Shown here: one piece after another, positions 1-7,805 of the stretch | Numbering within the stretch: position 1 is the stretch's first letter | Layout: every line of letters begins with the position of its first letter | Assembly (NCBI RefSeq): GCF_020532605.1 | Contig: NZ_JAJATW010000009.1 | Coordinates: forward strand, 1 to 64,000 | Origin: Marinomonas algarum | GTDB taxonomy: Bacteria > Pseudomonadota > Gammaproteobacteria > Pseudomonadales > Marinomonadaceae | DNA length: 64,000 nt | Reading direction: 5' to 3' | Program-made: the position numbers and the translations under genes | Notes under the pieces: generated by a model | The model's database searches: none | What the model was told of the DNA's origin: nothing | The model's input: the letters and a program-made list of their open reading frames with translations, nothing else

Positions 1-296
1 GGCTTCATAAAACTCACCGATTCTGCAACTTTTTGGGCCTTACACTGTATTTACAGCAAGATTTAGACATAAACTATCTAATAAAAACACAATAAATTCA
101 ATAGGTTGAGAGTTATTCAGGGACAACACTTTAGTGATAGAGAGGATTCAGCGTCTTTCAGAAAAGTCGTTTTTTTTTATAAGAAAGTCCGACTCATTTA
201 TTAAAATCGTTAGCTGGTTGTGTTCTTGCGCCGAAATGGGGAGAAAAAAGGAGAAATGCGTATAAGTGGGGCATTGGGGGTGCTAGAGAAAAGGTG
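1..296. other. Left-edge non-coding stretch
   Basis: No convincing gene, RNA or strong hairpin is visible. The stretch is AT-rich and lies downstream of the minus-strand AraC-type gene. It could hold the promoter of a gene beyond the left edge, but no clear -35/-10 pair stands out. Confidence 0.4.
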
Positions 297-1085
297 TTAG
301 CGTCCACCGAATTGTTTTTGGTATTTTAGCGGCGTAATGCCTAATACCTGTGAAAAAACATTGGTCATAGCACTTTGACTAGAGAAGCCACACATTTCAG
401 CCACTTGGATCGGTGGTGTGCCTTGTGCCAATAAAGACTGTGCTCGTTCAAGGCGTTTGCGCATCAAATATTGGTGGGGCGTGATGCCGGTTCGGTCTTT
501 GAAACGTTCATGAAACTGACTGACGCTTAAAAAGCAAAAGTTCGCCAGTTGGTCGATATGAACCCGTCGCGATAAGTTTAATTCGATAAACTGATCAAGC
601 TTCTCAATATCAAGCTGATTGCCTCGGGTACGCACATCTTTGTTGTTGATTTGATGACGGATTGCGCTGAGTAAGGTGTTGCCACAGGCGCGCGCCAACA
701 TCATGTCGTTAGGATACTGTTGCAGCTCACCCGATAAAGCCGATGCGAGAATTTGCAGTCTCGGGTTGAGCTGAAAATACGCCGCTTGATCAAATAAGCG
801 TGAGACCACCTCGTATTCTTCATCGGTGATGCTCTTTTGTGGTGGGATGGGCAGGTTGACCACCATCACGCGGTTTTCACCCAGACCGGCGAAGGCATGA
901 CTGTTCTCTGACGGCAGGATACAGCCTTCGCCAGTTTGCAATTGTTTGCCTTGTATATCAAAGTCGGTGTTGCCATCAAGCACGACCACCAGCTGGTGGT
1001 AGTCGTGTTCATGGGTATCCGCTTCGTTTGGCAGGCTGAGAATGTCGGAATCAGACTGGGTCAAAATCGGCCTTTGCTCAATCAA
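297..1085 (-). CDS. AraC-family transcriptional regulator
   Basis: About 262 residues with the usual AraC layout. An N-terminal cupin-like sensing domain (about residues 15-90, with the His-rich HEHDYHQ stretch) is followed by a C-terminal double helix-turn-helix of about 100 residues (QLANFCFLSVSQFHERFK and the second helix pair VAEMCGFSSQSAMTNVF). It should be a cytoplasmic DNA-binding activator or repressor answering a small ligand. It lies downstream of, and on the same strand as, the quinone-oxidoreductase-like gene and may control it. The start is uncertain: the first in-frame start is TTG, and the nearby ATG (starting at 1099 on the minus strand) is in another frame, so either a TTG start or a sequence error is possible. 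The ligand cannot be told. Confidence 0.85.
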   Translation of the reverse strand: MIEQRPILTQSDSDILSLPNEADTHEHDYHQLVVVLDGNTDFDIQGKQLQTGEGCILPSENSHAFAGLGENRVMVVNLPIPPQKSITDEEYEVVSRLFDQAAYFQLNPRLQILASALSGELQQYPNDMMLARACGNTLLSAIRHQINNKDVRTRGNQLDIEKLDQFIELNLSRRVHIDQLANFCFLSVSQFHERFKDRTGITPHQYLMRKRLERAQSLLAQGTPPIQVAEMCGFSSQSAMTNVFSQVLGITPLKYQKQFGGR

Positions 1086-1137
1086 CGAATGACGACATGC
1101 GCCAAGGTTAGTATCAAAATAAAAAGTATAGTCGCAA

Positions 1138-2100
1138 TTAAGCGTTTATACGAATAACAAGGTTGCCTAGGGCACCGGTTTTCATCACATCCTCATGGGC
1201 TTGTGGTAATTCACTTAGCGCATAGGTGTGACGAATCACAGGTCTAAGTACGCCTTTTTCAAACAAAGGGCGCAAAGCTTTGGCAATTAAGGCTAATTCT
1301 GCTGGTGTAACATTGGCTAATGCGACACCGACAACAGAAGCATCACGCGCCATTAAATCGCGAGGATTAATTTCTACTGTACCACGGTTACCAATCACCG
1401 CGACGCAGCCGCCAAACGCCAAGGCTTTGAGATCTTGATCAAGGTTATGATTGGCCAGCATTTCGATGATGACATCAAAGCCGGTTTCCAAGGTTTGAAA
1501 TGGGGCTAAATGGTCGTTTTCGTTGTGCATAATAACCGTCTGTACGCCTTGCTGGCGCAGCAATTCTGCACCCGCTTCGGTACCGGAACTGGCGACAACG
1601 TCCATACCTGCTGCAAGTGCAAGCTGAACCGTGGCGATGCCTACGGCACCCGTTGCACCATGTACTAAGACTTTATCACCCGCTTTGGCGTGAGCACGAC
1701 CAAATAACGCGCGGTGTGCTGTGGTATAAGGCACACCTAGGCAAGCGCCTTCTTCAAAAGATAAGGCATCCGCCAGTGGGTAAGTGTGCGTCATGTTGCA
1801 GACAGTAAACTCAGCGGAAGACCCGCCTTGATTTCGACTGAAATACACCCGTTGACCGACCTGAAAGCCAGTGACTTTTGAGCCTACCTCGACCACAGTG
1901 CCTGCCCCATCGGACCCAGGCGTGTGAGGAAAGTTGGCCTTGTAGTTATTCACCCCAGAGCGAATGTAGGTGTCGACGGGGTTCACCCCAGCAGCCCCCA
2001 CTTTGACTAGCAACTGATCATCGTTAATGGTGGGTTGATCCGTGTCTGTTAGCGTTAAATCGCTCGCAGGGCCGTAGTCTTTCATCTGCATGGCTTTCAT
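1138..2100 (-). CDS. Zinc-independent quinone oxidoreductase-like MDR enzyme
   Basis: A 320-residue medium-chain dehydrogenase/reductase of the zeta-crystallin/QOR type. The N-terminal half is the GroES-like catalytic fold (GSDGAGTVVEVGSKV near residue 65). A Rossmann fold follows with the nucleotide loop HGATGAVGIATVQLA near residue 147. The structural and catalytic zinc cysteines of true alcohol dehydrogenases are absent, which fits NADPH-dependent reduction of quinones or enones. It is expected in the cytosol. It lies just downstream of dctQM on the same strand with a gap of about 70 bases and may be co-transcribed. The substrate is unknown. Confidence 0.85.
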   Translation of the reverse strand: MKAMQMKDYGPASDLTLTDTDQPTINDDQLLVKVGAAGVNPVDTYIRSGVNNYKANFPHTPGSDGAGTVVEVGSKVTGFQVGQRVYFSRNQGGSSAEFTVCNMTHTYPLADALSFEEGACLGVPYTTAHRALFGRAHAKAGDKVLVHGATGAVGIATVQLALAAGMDVVASSGTEAGAELLRQQGVQTVIMHNENDHLAPFQTLETGFDVIIEMLANHNLDQDLKALAFGGCVAVIGNRGTVEINPRDLMARDASVVGVALANVTPAELALIAKALRPLFEKGVLRPVIRHTYALSELPQAHEDVMKTGALGNLVIRINA

Positions 2101-2170
2101 ATGTGTATCCTAACGTCATAAGTGGTTGTTTTTGTTTTCCCTGTTCGTTTAGGCGTCCATGTGTCGATGA

Positions 2171-3559
2171 TTAATCTGCATAAACCTGTTCAGGCAACCA
2201 AGTGACCAGTTCAGGCCAAATGGACAGCATCAATAATACAAAGACTTGTATCAAAATAAAGGGCAACACGCCTTTATAAATGGCTTGTGTTTTCAGCTCA
2301 GGTGGCGCGACACCACGAAGGTAAAATAACGCAAAACCAAAAGGTGGGGTTAAGAATGACGTTTGTAAGTTAATCGCCATCATGATGCCTAACCACACTG
2401 GATCGAGTCCCATCGCTAAGAGAACGGGCGCGACAATAGGCACAACGACGAAGGTAATTTCGATAAAGTCCAAAATGAAGCCAAGGAAGAACATCAGCAA
2501 CATCACGACGATCATCGCACCAACGACACCGCCAGGTAATTGAGAGAAGAAATCTTGAATCAGTTCTTCGCCGCCAAAGCCTCGGAATACCAAAGAAAAA
2601 AGAGAAGCACCGATCAAGATCATAAACACCATAGAGGTGACCTTGGTGGTGGAATACACCGCATCTTTTAAGGTGGGCAGGCTTAATTTACCACTGACCC
2701 AAGCTAAGATAGCGGCACCCAATGCACCGACGCCAGCCGCTTCGGTTGGTGTGGCCACACCGCTCAAAATAGAACCCAATACGGCGAAGATCAATAATAA
2801 AGGGGGAACTAAGCCCTTGATCAGTTGCAAAGCAAGAGGCTCGTCTGATCCGCTTCGTAATTCGTCACGAGGCACGGCAGGGGCTTTATGAGGCTGCAAC
2901 CAAGCCACAGCGATAACATATACAATGTATAAGCTGACGAGAATAAGCCCTGGGATCAGCGCGCCGACAAACAAGTCGCCCACGGAAATGGTTTTAGGGG
3001 AGAAAATTCCCATCTCAAGCTGGGCTTTTTGAAACGCGTTCGACATCACATCGCCCAGCAAAACCAAAGCGATCGATGGCGGAATGATTTGCCCGAGTGT
3101 CCCTGTGGCGCAGATGGTGCCAGCGGCCAAAGAGGGATCATAGCCACGACGCAACATAGTCGGTAAGGAAATCATCCCCATGGTGACGACCGTTGCACCG
3201 ACAATGCCGGTACTGGCGGCCAGTAGCATGCCCACTAAGATAACGGAAATACCCAAGCCGCCTCGTAAGCTACCAAACAACATTGCCATGGAATCCAGCA
3301 GACGCTCTGCCAATTTGGACTTTTCGAGCAACACGCCCATCAGTACGAACAGCGGTACGGCGATCAGGGTTTCATTGCCAATGATACCGAACAATCGGTT
3401 GGGTAACGCTTCTAAAAACACCCCATCAAAGGTACCGACAAGAGAACCGACAGCCGCGAAAATTAAGGCGGTACCACCAAGAGAAAACGCCACAGGATAG
3501 CCAAACAACAGGCACACACAGACACCGGCAAAGAGCCATAAAGGAATAAATTCAGCCAT
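2171..3559 (-). CDS. dctM: TRAP transporter large permease (DctM family)
   Basis: A 462-residue, highly hydrophobic protein with about 12 predicted membrane segments, matching the DctM subunit of tripartite ATP-independent periplasmic transporters. It carries the typical start (WLFAGVCVCLLFGYPVAFSLG) and the late NLQTSFLTPPFGFALFYLRG motif. DctM forms the ion-coupled channel in the inner membrane. Its ATG overlaps the dctQ stop codon by one base (TAATG), which suggests translational coupling. No binding-protein gene (dctP) lies beside it, so the partner must be encoded elsewhere. Length is slightly above the usual 425-430 residues, as in the DctM subgroup that moves 2-oxo acids, lactate or mannitol-like substrates. 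The substrate is not deducible. Confidence 0.92.
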   Translation of the reverse strand: MAEFIPLWLFAGVCVCLLFGYPVAFSLGGTALIFAAVGSLVGTFDGVFLEALPNRLFGIIGNETLIAVPLFVLMGVLLEKSKLAERLLDSMAMLFGSLRGGLGISVILVGMLLAASTGIVGATVVTMGMISLPTMLRRGYDPSLAAGTICATGTLGQIIPPSIALVLLGDVMSNAFQKAQLEMGIFSPKTISVGDLFVGALIPGLILVSLYIVYVIAVAWLQPHKAPAVPRDELRSGSDEPLALQLIKGLVPPLLLIFAVLGSILSGVATPTEAAGVGALGAAILAWVSGKLSLPTLKDAVYSTTKVTSMVFMILIGASLFSLVFRGFGGEELIQDFFSQLPGGVVGAMIVVMLLMFFLGFILDFIEITFVVVPIVAPVLLAMGLDPVWLGIMMAINLQTSFLTPPFGFALFYLRGVAPPELKTQAIYKGVLPFILIQVFVLLMLSIWPELVTWLPEQVYAD

Positions 3560-4074
3560 TAGTGTTGTCCTTTCTTTGTTGCGGTGATGACGCCGATATT
3601 TTTAAAGATGTCCGCTAATCCTTGCACTATCAAACTGACCATCATGATAGGAATCAGTGTTTTTAATAGGTAAACAAACGGTAAACCGCCAGGCTCGGGT
3701 GATGTCTCCAGCACGCGCCAAGAGGCACTGATGTAGTCGAGGCTTAGGTACGCGGTGTAGAGGGTGAAAGGCAATAAAAAGAAAAGGCCGCCCACAATGT
3801 TGACCCAAGCTTTTTTTGTCACCGAAAAATCACGGTAAAAGACATCCACACGAACGTGCTCATCGTCTTTAAATGTGTAAGCTGCGCCTAACATAAAGAC
3901 CATAGCATGGAGATACAGCACTGACTCTTGCAGAGCAATGGAGCCGATATCAAAACCATAGCGCAAAAGAACGACGAGACAAGTAAGCAGCATCATCGCC
4001 AACGTGAGCCAAGCAACACACCTTCCCATAACATGGGAAACCGCCTCGGCCGAACTGACCAGTTTGTTTAACAT
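3559..4074 (-). CDS. dctQ: TRAP transporter small permease (DctQ family)
   Basis: A DctQ subunit of about 171 residues with four predicted membrane helices, the first near residues 20-40 (MLTCLVVLLRYGF) and the last near the C-terminus (IMMVSLIVQGLADIF). It should partner with the adjacent DctM in the inner membrane. I take the ATG at 4074 as the start because the in-frame alternative four codons upstream is GTG. It lies about 270 bases downstream of the riboswitch-controlled LLM/SDR pair on the same strand, with a strong hairpin between them, so co-transcription is possible but doubtful. Confidence 0.88.
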   Translation of the reverse strand: MLNKLVSSAEAVSHVMGRCVAWLTLAMMLLTCLVVLLRYGFDIGSIALQESVLYLHAMVFMLGAAYTFKDDEHVRVDVFYRDFSVTKKAWVNIVGGLFFLLPFTLYTAYLSLDYISASWRVLETSPEPGGLPFVYLLKTLIPIMMVSLIVQGLADIFKNIGVITATKKGQH

Positions 4075-4288
4075 TAAAATACCCACAGTGTTTAATCATG
4101 ATTGTCAGATTTTATGCCTGTTTATTGTAGGCTTAATTATTAGTAGGCAAGGGCGCCTCGTGAAATCTGGAGCGCTAGTTTATGGGATATCGCCACGCTT
4201 GGGAATAATGAAGGCGGATCAAATCCAGCTTACTGACGTTCTCTGTGATATTCGTTTGTTTTAAGGGGAGGGCGCGAGGTTTTTTTCG

Positions 4289-4313
4289 GCACCGACTCAA
4301 CCATGAGCGGTGC
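4289..4313 (-). terminator. Hairpin between the LLM gene and dctQ
   Basis: On the minus strand, GCACCG-CTCA pairs with TGAG-(T)-CGGTGC, giving about 10 base pairs with one bulge and a 4-base loop, about 30 bases after the LLM stop codon. No T tract follows (an A-run does), so it may be a weak terminator or an mRNA-stabilising structure rather than a classical intrinsic terminator. Confidence 0.4.
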
Positions 4314-4342
4314 ACTTTATGATTTAAATTTGAGCAATAGAC

Positions 4343-5647
4343 TTAAAAATCGGGCCGCTTTAACCCAAGGTGATCTCTCAAAGTAGCCCCTTTGTATTCG
4401 GTTCTAAACAAGCCCCGTTGTTGTAATATGGGAATGACTTGATCGACAAAATCTTCTATCCCATTTGGTAAGGATGGCGGCATAAGATTAAAACCATCCG
4501 CCCCTTCATGGTGAAACCAATGCGCCATCTTGTCGGCAATGTGCTCCGGTGTGCCCACCATGGTGCAATGACCCCCACCGGCGGCGAGGCGACCAAGCAG
4601 CTGTCTTAGCGTGGGGTTTTCAGTTTCGATAATGCGTAAGATGGTTCCATAGCGACCTTTTGGGCCATTAAATTCTTCAAGAGAGGGGAGGGCGGGAACC
4701 GGTGCATCCAGATCCCAGTGAGTACAATCTTGCTCAATAAATGTGCCCAATTGTTTTAAAGAGGATGCCACAGGCAGTAGTTCATCCAACTCACGTTGTT
4801 TTGCTAAGGCTTCTTCTTCCGTTGCGGCAACGTAGGTGACAAGTCCTGGCATGATAGGAGCTGGGCGACGCCCCGCCACTTTTACCGCTGCATTTACCTT
4901 TCTATAATAATCTTGTGCGGCGGGTAAATCATAAGCAACGGCATAAATAGCTTCTGCGCATTTAGCGGCTAATGCAATGCCCTGATCCGATGCGCCTGCC
5001 TGAAATAACACGGGATTACCTTGAGTAGATCGTGGCACATTTAATGGCCCATCCACCAAGAAAAACTCACCATTATGATCGATTGGACTTACTTTACCGG
5101 GGTCGGCATATTGTCCTTGGCGATCGCATTTAATGGCATCATCACGCCATGAATCCCATAACTTGATCATGACATCAGCAAACTCTTCTGCACGACGGTA
5201 TCGGTCAGCGTGAGCAGGCATGGACTCATACCCATGATTACGGGCTTCGGCATCAAACATTGAGGTAACCAAATTCCAGCCAACGCGCCCTTTCGAAATA
5301 TGGTCTAGGGAAGCCAATAAACGCGCGGCATGAAACGGTGTGTAGAACGTACTGGAGATGGTGGTAATCAAGCCTATTTTTTCGGTGGCACGACTCATAG
5401 CCGAAAGTGTGGTGATTGGCTCCAAATACCACAGGCTGTTCTCATTGATGTCACCAACAGAGTGACCATCTGCAAAGAAAACGGCATCTAATTTACCGCG
5501 TTCAGCCGTTTGCGCCAGCTTTTCGTAATAGCCGATGTCGCCCATACGTTCAATTGACGAGTTTGGGTGTCGCCATGCGGCTCTGTGATGGCCACAACCA
5601 AATAAAAACAAATTGAGGTGCATCATTCGTGATGCTTGCGTTGCCAT
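4343..5647 (-). CDS. LLM-class flavin-dependent monooxygenase (NtaA/SnaA/DszA family)
   Basis: A 434-residue bacterial-luciferase-like monooxygenase of the nitrilotriacetate/pristinamycin/dibenzothiophene type. Family features include the N-terminal NLFLFGCGHHRAAWRHP strand, FFADGHSV, LEPITTLSAMSRATEKIGL, the RVGWNLVTS motif and GNPVLFQAGASDQG. It should use reduced FMN (supplied by a separate reductase) and O2 in the cytosol. I take the ATG at 5647, which overlaps the SDR stop codon by one base (TAATG); an upstream in-frame extension of 20 residues lies inside the SDR gene. Being second in a TPP-riboswitch transcript, it is likely tied to thiamine precursor salvage or thiamine-compound metabolism. 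That is inference, and the substrate is unknown. Confidence 0.9.
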   Translation of the reverse strand: MATQASRMMHLNLFLFGCGHHRAAWRHPNSSIERMGDIGYYEKLAQTAERGKLDAVFFADGHSVGDINENSLWYLEPITTLSAMSRATEKIGLITTISSTFYTPFHAARLLASLDHISKGRVGWNLVTSMFDAEARNHGYESMPAHADRYRRAEEFADVMIKLWDSWRDDAIKCDRQGQYADPGKVSPIDHNGEFFLVDGPLNVPRSTQGNPVLFQAGASDQGIALAAKCAEAIYAVAYDLPAAQDYYRKVNAAVKVAGRRPAPIMPGLVTYVAATEEEALAKQRELDELLPVASSLKQLGTFIEQDCTHWDLDAPVPALPSLEEFNGPKGRYGTILRIIETENPTLRQLLGRLAAGGGHCTMVGTPEHIADKMAHWFHHEGADGFNLMPPSLPNGIEDFVDQVIPILQQRGLFRTEYKGATLRDHLGLKRPDF

Positions 5648-6420
5648 TAGCCTTTCACCAATCCGCCGTCTACCACAAGGTTCTGTCCAGTGACTGAACG
5701 AGACCAAGGGGAAGCGAAGAATAAGGTGGCATCAGCAAATTCAGCCGGTGTTGTGACGCGTCGCAACGGGGTAGAAGCGGCAATATAATCGAAGACTTCT
5801 TCCGGTGTTGAAGCAGAGGCATCAGTGGTGCGTAATAAGCCACCGGATACCATGTTGACCGTGATGTTATCAGGGCCTAAATCGTTGGATAAGGTGCGAG
5901 TCAATGACAACAGCGCCGCTTTACCTGCGGTGTAATCATGATAAGGAACCACAGGGTTTTGGAATAAATTGGTACCGATATTAATGATGCGGCCAAACCC
6001 TACTTCGCGCATGCCTGGCAATGCGGCTTGAGTGGTATAAAGTGCGCCACCCACCACGCCTTCTAGCTGCTGATGGATGTGCTGCCAGCTAAGTTGGTCC
6101 GCGTTAGGACGGGCATCACCATTAAAGGAAAATTTGGGTAGGGCATTATTAACGACGGTTGTAACAGGACAGCCAAAGTGTTCACGCGCTTTAGCAAACA
6201 TGGCATTGACCGCTGCTTGATCGCTCACATCGGCTTGTATAGCAAAGGCTTGATCTGGCGCTTCGGCGACTAACTTATTTGCCGCGTCTGCACTGGTAAG
6301 ATAATTGATGACAACGTTTGCGCCTTCACGTAAGTAGGCTCGGACTAATTGCTCGCCTAATCCGCGAGCACCGCCCGTAACGAGAACAAGTTGTTGGTTT
6401 AAATTGAATGAGTTTGACAT
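5647..6420 (-). CDS. SDR-family oxidoreductase under TPP riboswitch control
   Basis: A 257-residue classical short-chain dehydrogenase/reductase. It has the cofactor motif TGGARGLGEQ near residue 15, the structural NNA motif, and the active-site YxxxK (YTAGK) near residue 168. At the position where FabG-type enzymes have the catalytic Ser (13 residues before the Tyr) this protein has Thr (NIGTN), a conservative but unusual change. It resembles 3-oxoacyl-ACP reductases but is not FabG by context. Its ribosome-binding site (AGAGG) is inside the riboswitch expression platform, so translation should fall when TPP is abundant. It is coupled to the LLM monooxygenase by a TAATG junction, so the two probably act on one pathway. 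Substrate unknown. Confidence 0.9.
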   Translation of the reverse strand: MSNSFNLNQQLVLVTGGARGLGEQLVRAYLREGANVVINYLTSADAANKLVAEAPDQAFAIQADVSDQAAVNAMFAKAREHFGCPVTTVVNNALPKFSFNGDARPNADQLSWQHIHQQLEGVVGGALYTTQAALPGMREVGFGRIINIGTNLFQNPVVPYHDYTAGKAALLSLTRTLSNDLGPDNITVNMVSGGLLRTTDASASTPEEVFDYIAASTPLRRVTTPAEFADATLFFASPWSRSVTGQNLVVDGGLVKG

Positions 6421-6425
6421 ATCGA

Positions 6426-6449
6426 CCTCTTATAAAAATGAGGCGAAGG
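6426..6449 (-). promoter_or_regulatory. Riboswitch expression platform (SD sequester and anti-sequester)
   Basis: Read on the minus strand, CCTC at 6440-6443 can pair with GAGG of the SDR ribosome-binding site (complement of 6426-6429), hiding it. The overlapping 8-mer CCTTCGCC (6442-6449) is perfectly complementary to GGCGAAGG inside the aptamer (6481-6488). The two pairings share bases and exclude each other. This predicts that bound TPP releases the sequester and blocks translation. Confidence 0.75.
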
Positions 6450-6469
6450 CAGAAGCTGGCCTAGCAGTT

Positions 6470-6552
6470 TGGCTGACATCCCTTCGCCAGTATTAACTGG
6501 AGCAGGTTCAACGGGTGTAATCTCAGCCTTTTATTAAGGCACCCCGTGTCTG
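6470..6552 (-). ncRNA. TPP riboswitch aptamer (THI box)
   Basis: The minus strand reads the conserved THI-element blocks in order: CACGGGGTGCC, GGCTGAGATTACACCCG, TTGAACCTGCTCCAG, then TTAATACTGGCGAAGGGATGTC, with GACA...TGTC closing P1. These are the signature segments of the thiamine-pyrophosphate aptamer, including the CUGAGA and ACCUG core. The aptamer sits about 50 bases before the SDR start codon. TPP should repress the SDR and LLM genes. Confidence 0.95.
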
Positions 6553-6624
6553 TTTTAAAACTATAACAAAAAATATCGTTTAGAAGCGTTTTTATTTTTT
6601 AAATACTTTTTCCAAAAATTCAGC

Positions 6625-6658
6625 CTTTAACATATCTGTCACATTGCCTCTTTATAGT
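6625..6658 (+). promoter_or_regulatory. pstS promoter with Pho box
   Basis: CTTTAACATATCTGTCAC (6625-6642) matches the PhoB box pattern of two 7-base half-sites 11 bases apart; the second half (CTGTCAC) is perfect and the first is degenerate. The -10 hexamer TATAGT (6653-6658) follows after 10 bases, the spacing expected where the Pho box replaces the -35. No other gene sits between here and pstS. Confidence 0.65.
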
Positions 6659-6726
6659 ACGAATTATTGAACGAGCCATGAGCATCCGCTCATAACTATT
6701 TGACTATAACCATTGGGGTTTATGTG

Positions 6727-7695
6727 ATGAAAAAACTAGTTGCAAGTTTAGCGATGACCGCAGCAGTCGGCGTTTCTGTTAATGCTTTTGCTGACGTTGA
6801 TTCAAATTTAATGACTTATACCAAATCGAGCGGTGTATCAGGCAATATTTCAAGCATGGGTTCTGATACCTTAGCGAACTTGATGACCTTGTGGGCGGAA
6901 GACTTCAAGCGTTTATACCCTAATGTGAACATTCAAATTCAGGCAGCGGGTTCTTCTACTGCGCCACCAGCATTGACGGAAGGCACATCTAATTTCGGTC
7001 CTATGTCTCGCATGATGAAAGACAAGGAAATCGCCGCATTTGAGAAAAAATTTGGTTATAAGCCAACAGCGGTTCCCGTTGCTATCGATGCATTAGCCGT
7101 TTTCGTACACAAAGATAACCCAATCAAAGGCTTGTCTCTTCCTGAAGTAGACGCCATTTTTTCTTCGACTCGTAAAGGTGGCCACAGTGAAGACATTACT
7201 AACTGGGGCAAAGCGGGTCTAACGGGCGCTTGGGCGAATCGCGACATTCAGTTATTTGGTCGTAACTCGGTGTCTGGCACATACGGCTATTTTAAAGACA
7301 ACGGTCTTTTCAAAGGAGATTTTAAGAACAGTGTTAACGAGCAGCCTGGTTCTGCGTCGGTAGTACAGTCTGTTTCTACGTCTCTTAACGGTATTGGTTA
7401 CTCAGGTATCGGTTACAAAACGTCTTCTGTTCGTGCTTTACCTCTTGCTAAAAAAGAAGGCGATGCGTTTATCGAAGCAACAACAGAAAACGCCGCAGCG
7501 GGTAAATACCCACTGTCTCGCTTCCTTTACGTTTATGTCAACAAAGCCCCTAACAAACCGCTTGAGCCACTACAGCGTGAATTCGTGAAAATGGTGATGT
7601 CGAAAATGGGTCAAGAAGTAGTTGTCAAAGATGGCTACGTTCCTCTACCAGCAAAAGTAGCGGATAAATACCTAACCACATTGGGTATTAAGTAA
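6727..7695 (+). CDS. pstS: Phosphate ABC transporter substrate-binding protein PstS
   Basis: About 322 residues, starting at the ATG that opens a classical signal peptide ([22 protein letters not shown], cleaved near residue 22); an upstream start would put extra residues before it. The mature protein has the PstS phosphate-site segments [25 protein letters not shown] and [12 protein letters not shown]. It binds inorganic phosphate in the periplasm and hands it to PstC/PstA. It is the first gene of pstSCAB-phoU and has its own Pho-box promoter. A strong terminator-like hairpin follows the stop codon, so it is probably made in excess of the permease. Confidence 0.95.
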   Translation: MKKLVASLAMTAAVGVSVNAFADVDSNLMTYTKSSGVSGNISSMGSDTLANLMTLWAEDFKRLYPNVNIQIQAAGSSTAPPALTEGTSNFGPMSRMMKDKEIAAFEKKFGYKPTAVPVAIDALAVFVHKDNPIKGLSLPEVDAIFSSTRKGGHSEDITNWGKAGLTGAWANRDIQLFGRNSVSGTYGYFKDNGLFKGDFKNSVNEQPGSASVVQSVSTSLNGIGYSGIGYKTSSVRALPLAKKEGDAFIEATTENAAAGKYPLSRFLYVYVNKAPNKPLEPLQREFVKMVMSKMGQEVVVKDGYVPLPAKVADKYLTTLGIK

Positions 7696-7722
7696 GCGTA
7701 CTTGGCGATACGGATGATAACC

Positions 7723-7759
7723 AAAAGCAGGATGGCGTAACGCTCTCCTGCTTTTCGTT
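7723..7759 (+). terminator. Hairpin terminator/attenuator after pstS
   Basis: AAAAGCAGGA (7723-7732) pairs perfectly with TCCTGCTTTT (7746-7755). The loop region can add a GCG/CGC pairing, and the right arm ends in four T followed by CGTT. It should stop or attenuate transcription after pstS. Confidence 0.75.
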
Positions 7760-7768
7760 CCCCTCTCC

Positions 7769-7786
7769 CTGTCATAAAATTGTCAC
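7769..7786 (+). promoter_or_regulatory. Pho box upstream of pstC
   Basis: CTGTCATAAAATTGTCAC is nearly identical to the PhoB consensus: two half-sites CTGTCAT and TTGTCAC spaced by four A/T bases. It lies only about 20 bases before the pstC ATG, downstream of the pstS hairpin. PhoB may start a second transcript here or interact with readthrough transcription. Confidence 0.85.
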
Positions 7787-7805
7787 ACAAAGAAGATGAA
7801 TTCGG

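Noticed and set aside
936..1157. Small plus-strand open frame opposite the AraC gene start
   Set aside because: No ribosome site or family likeness; mostly antisense to the AraC-type gene.
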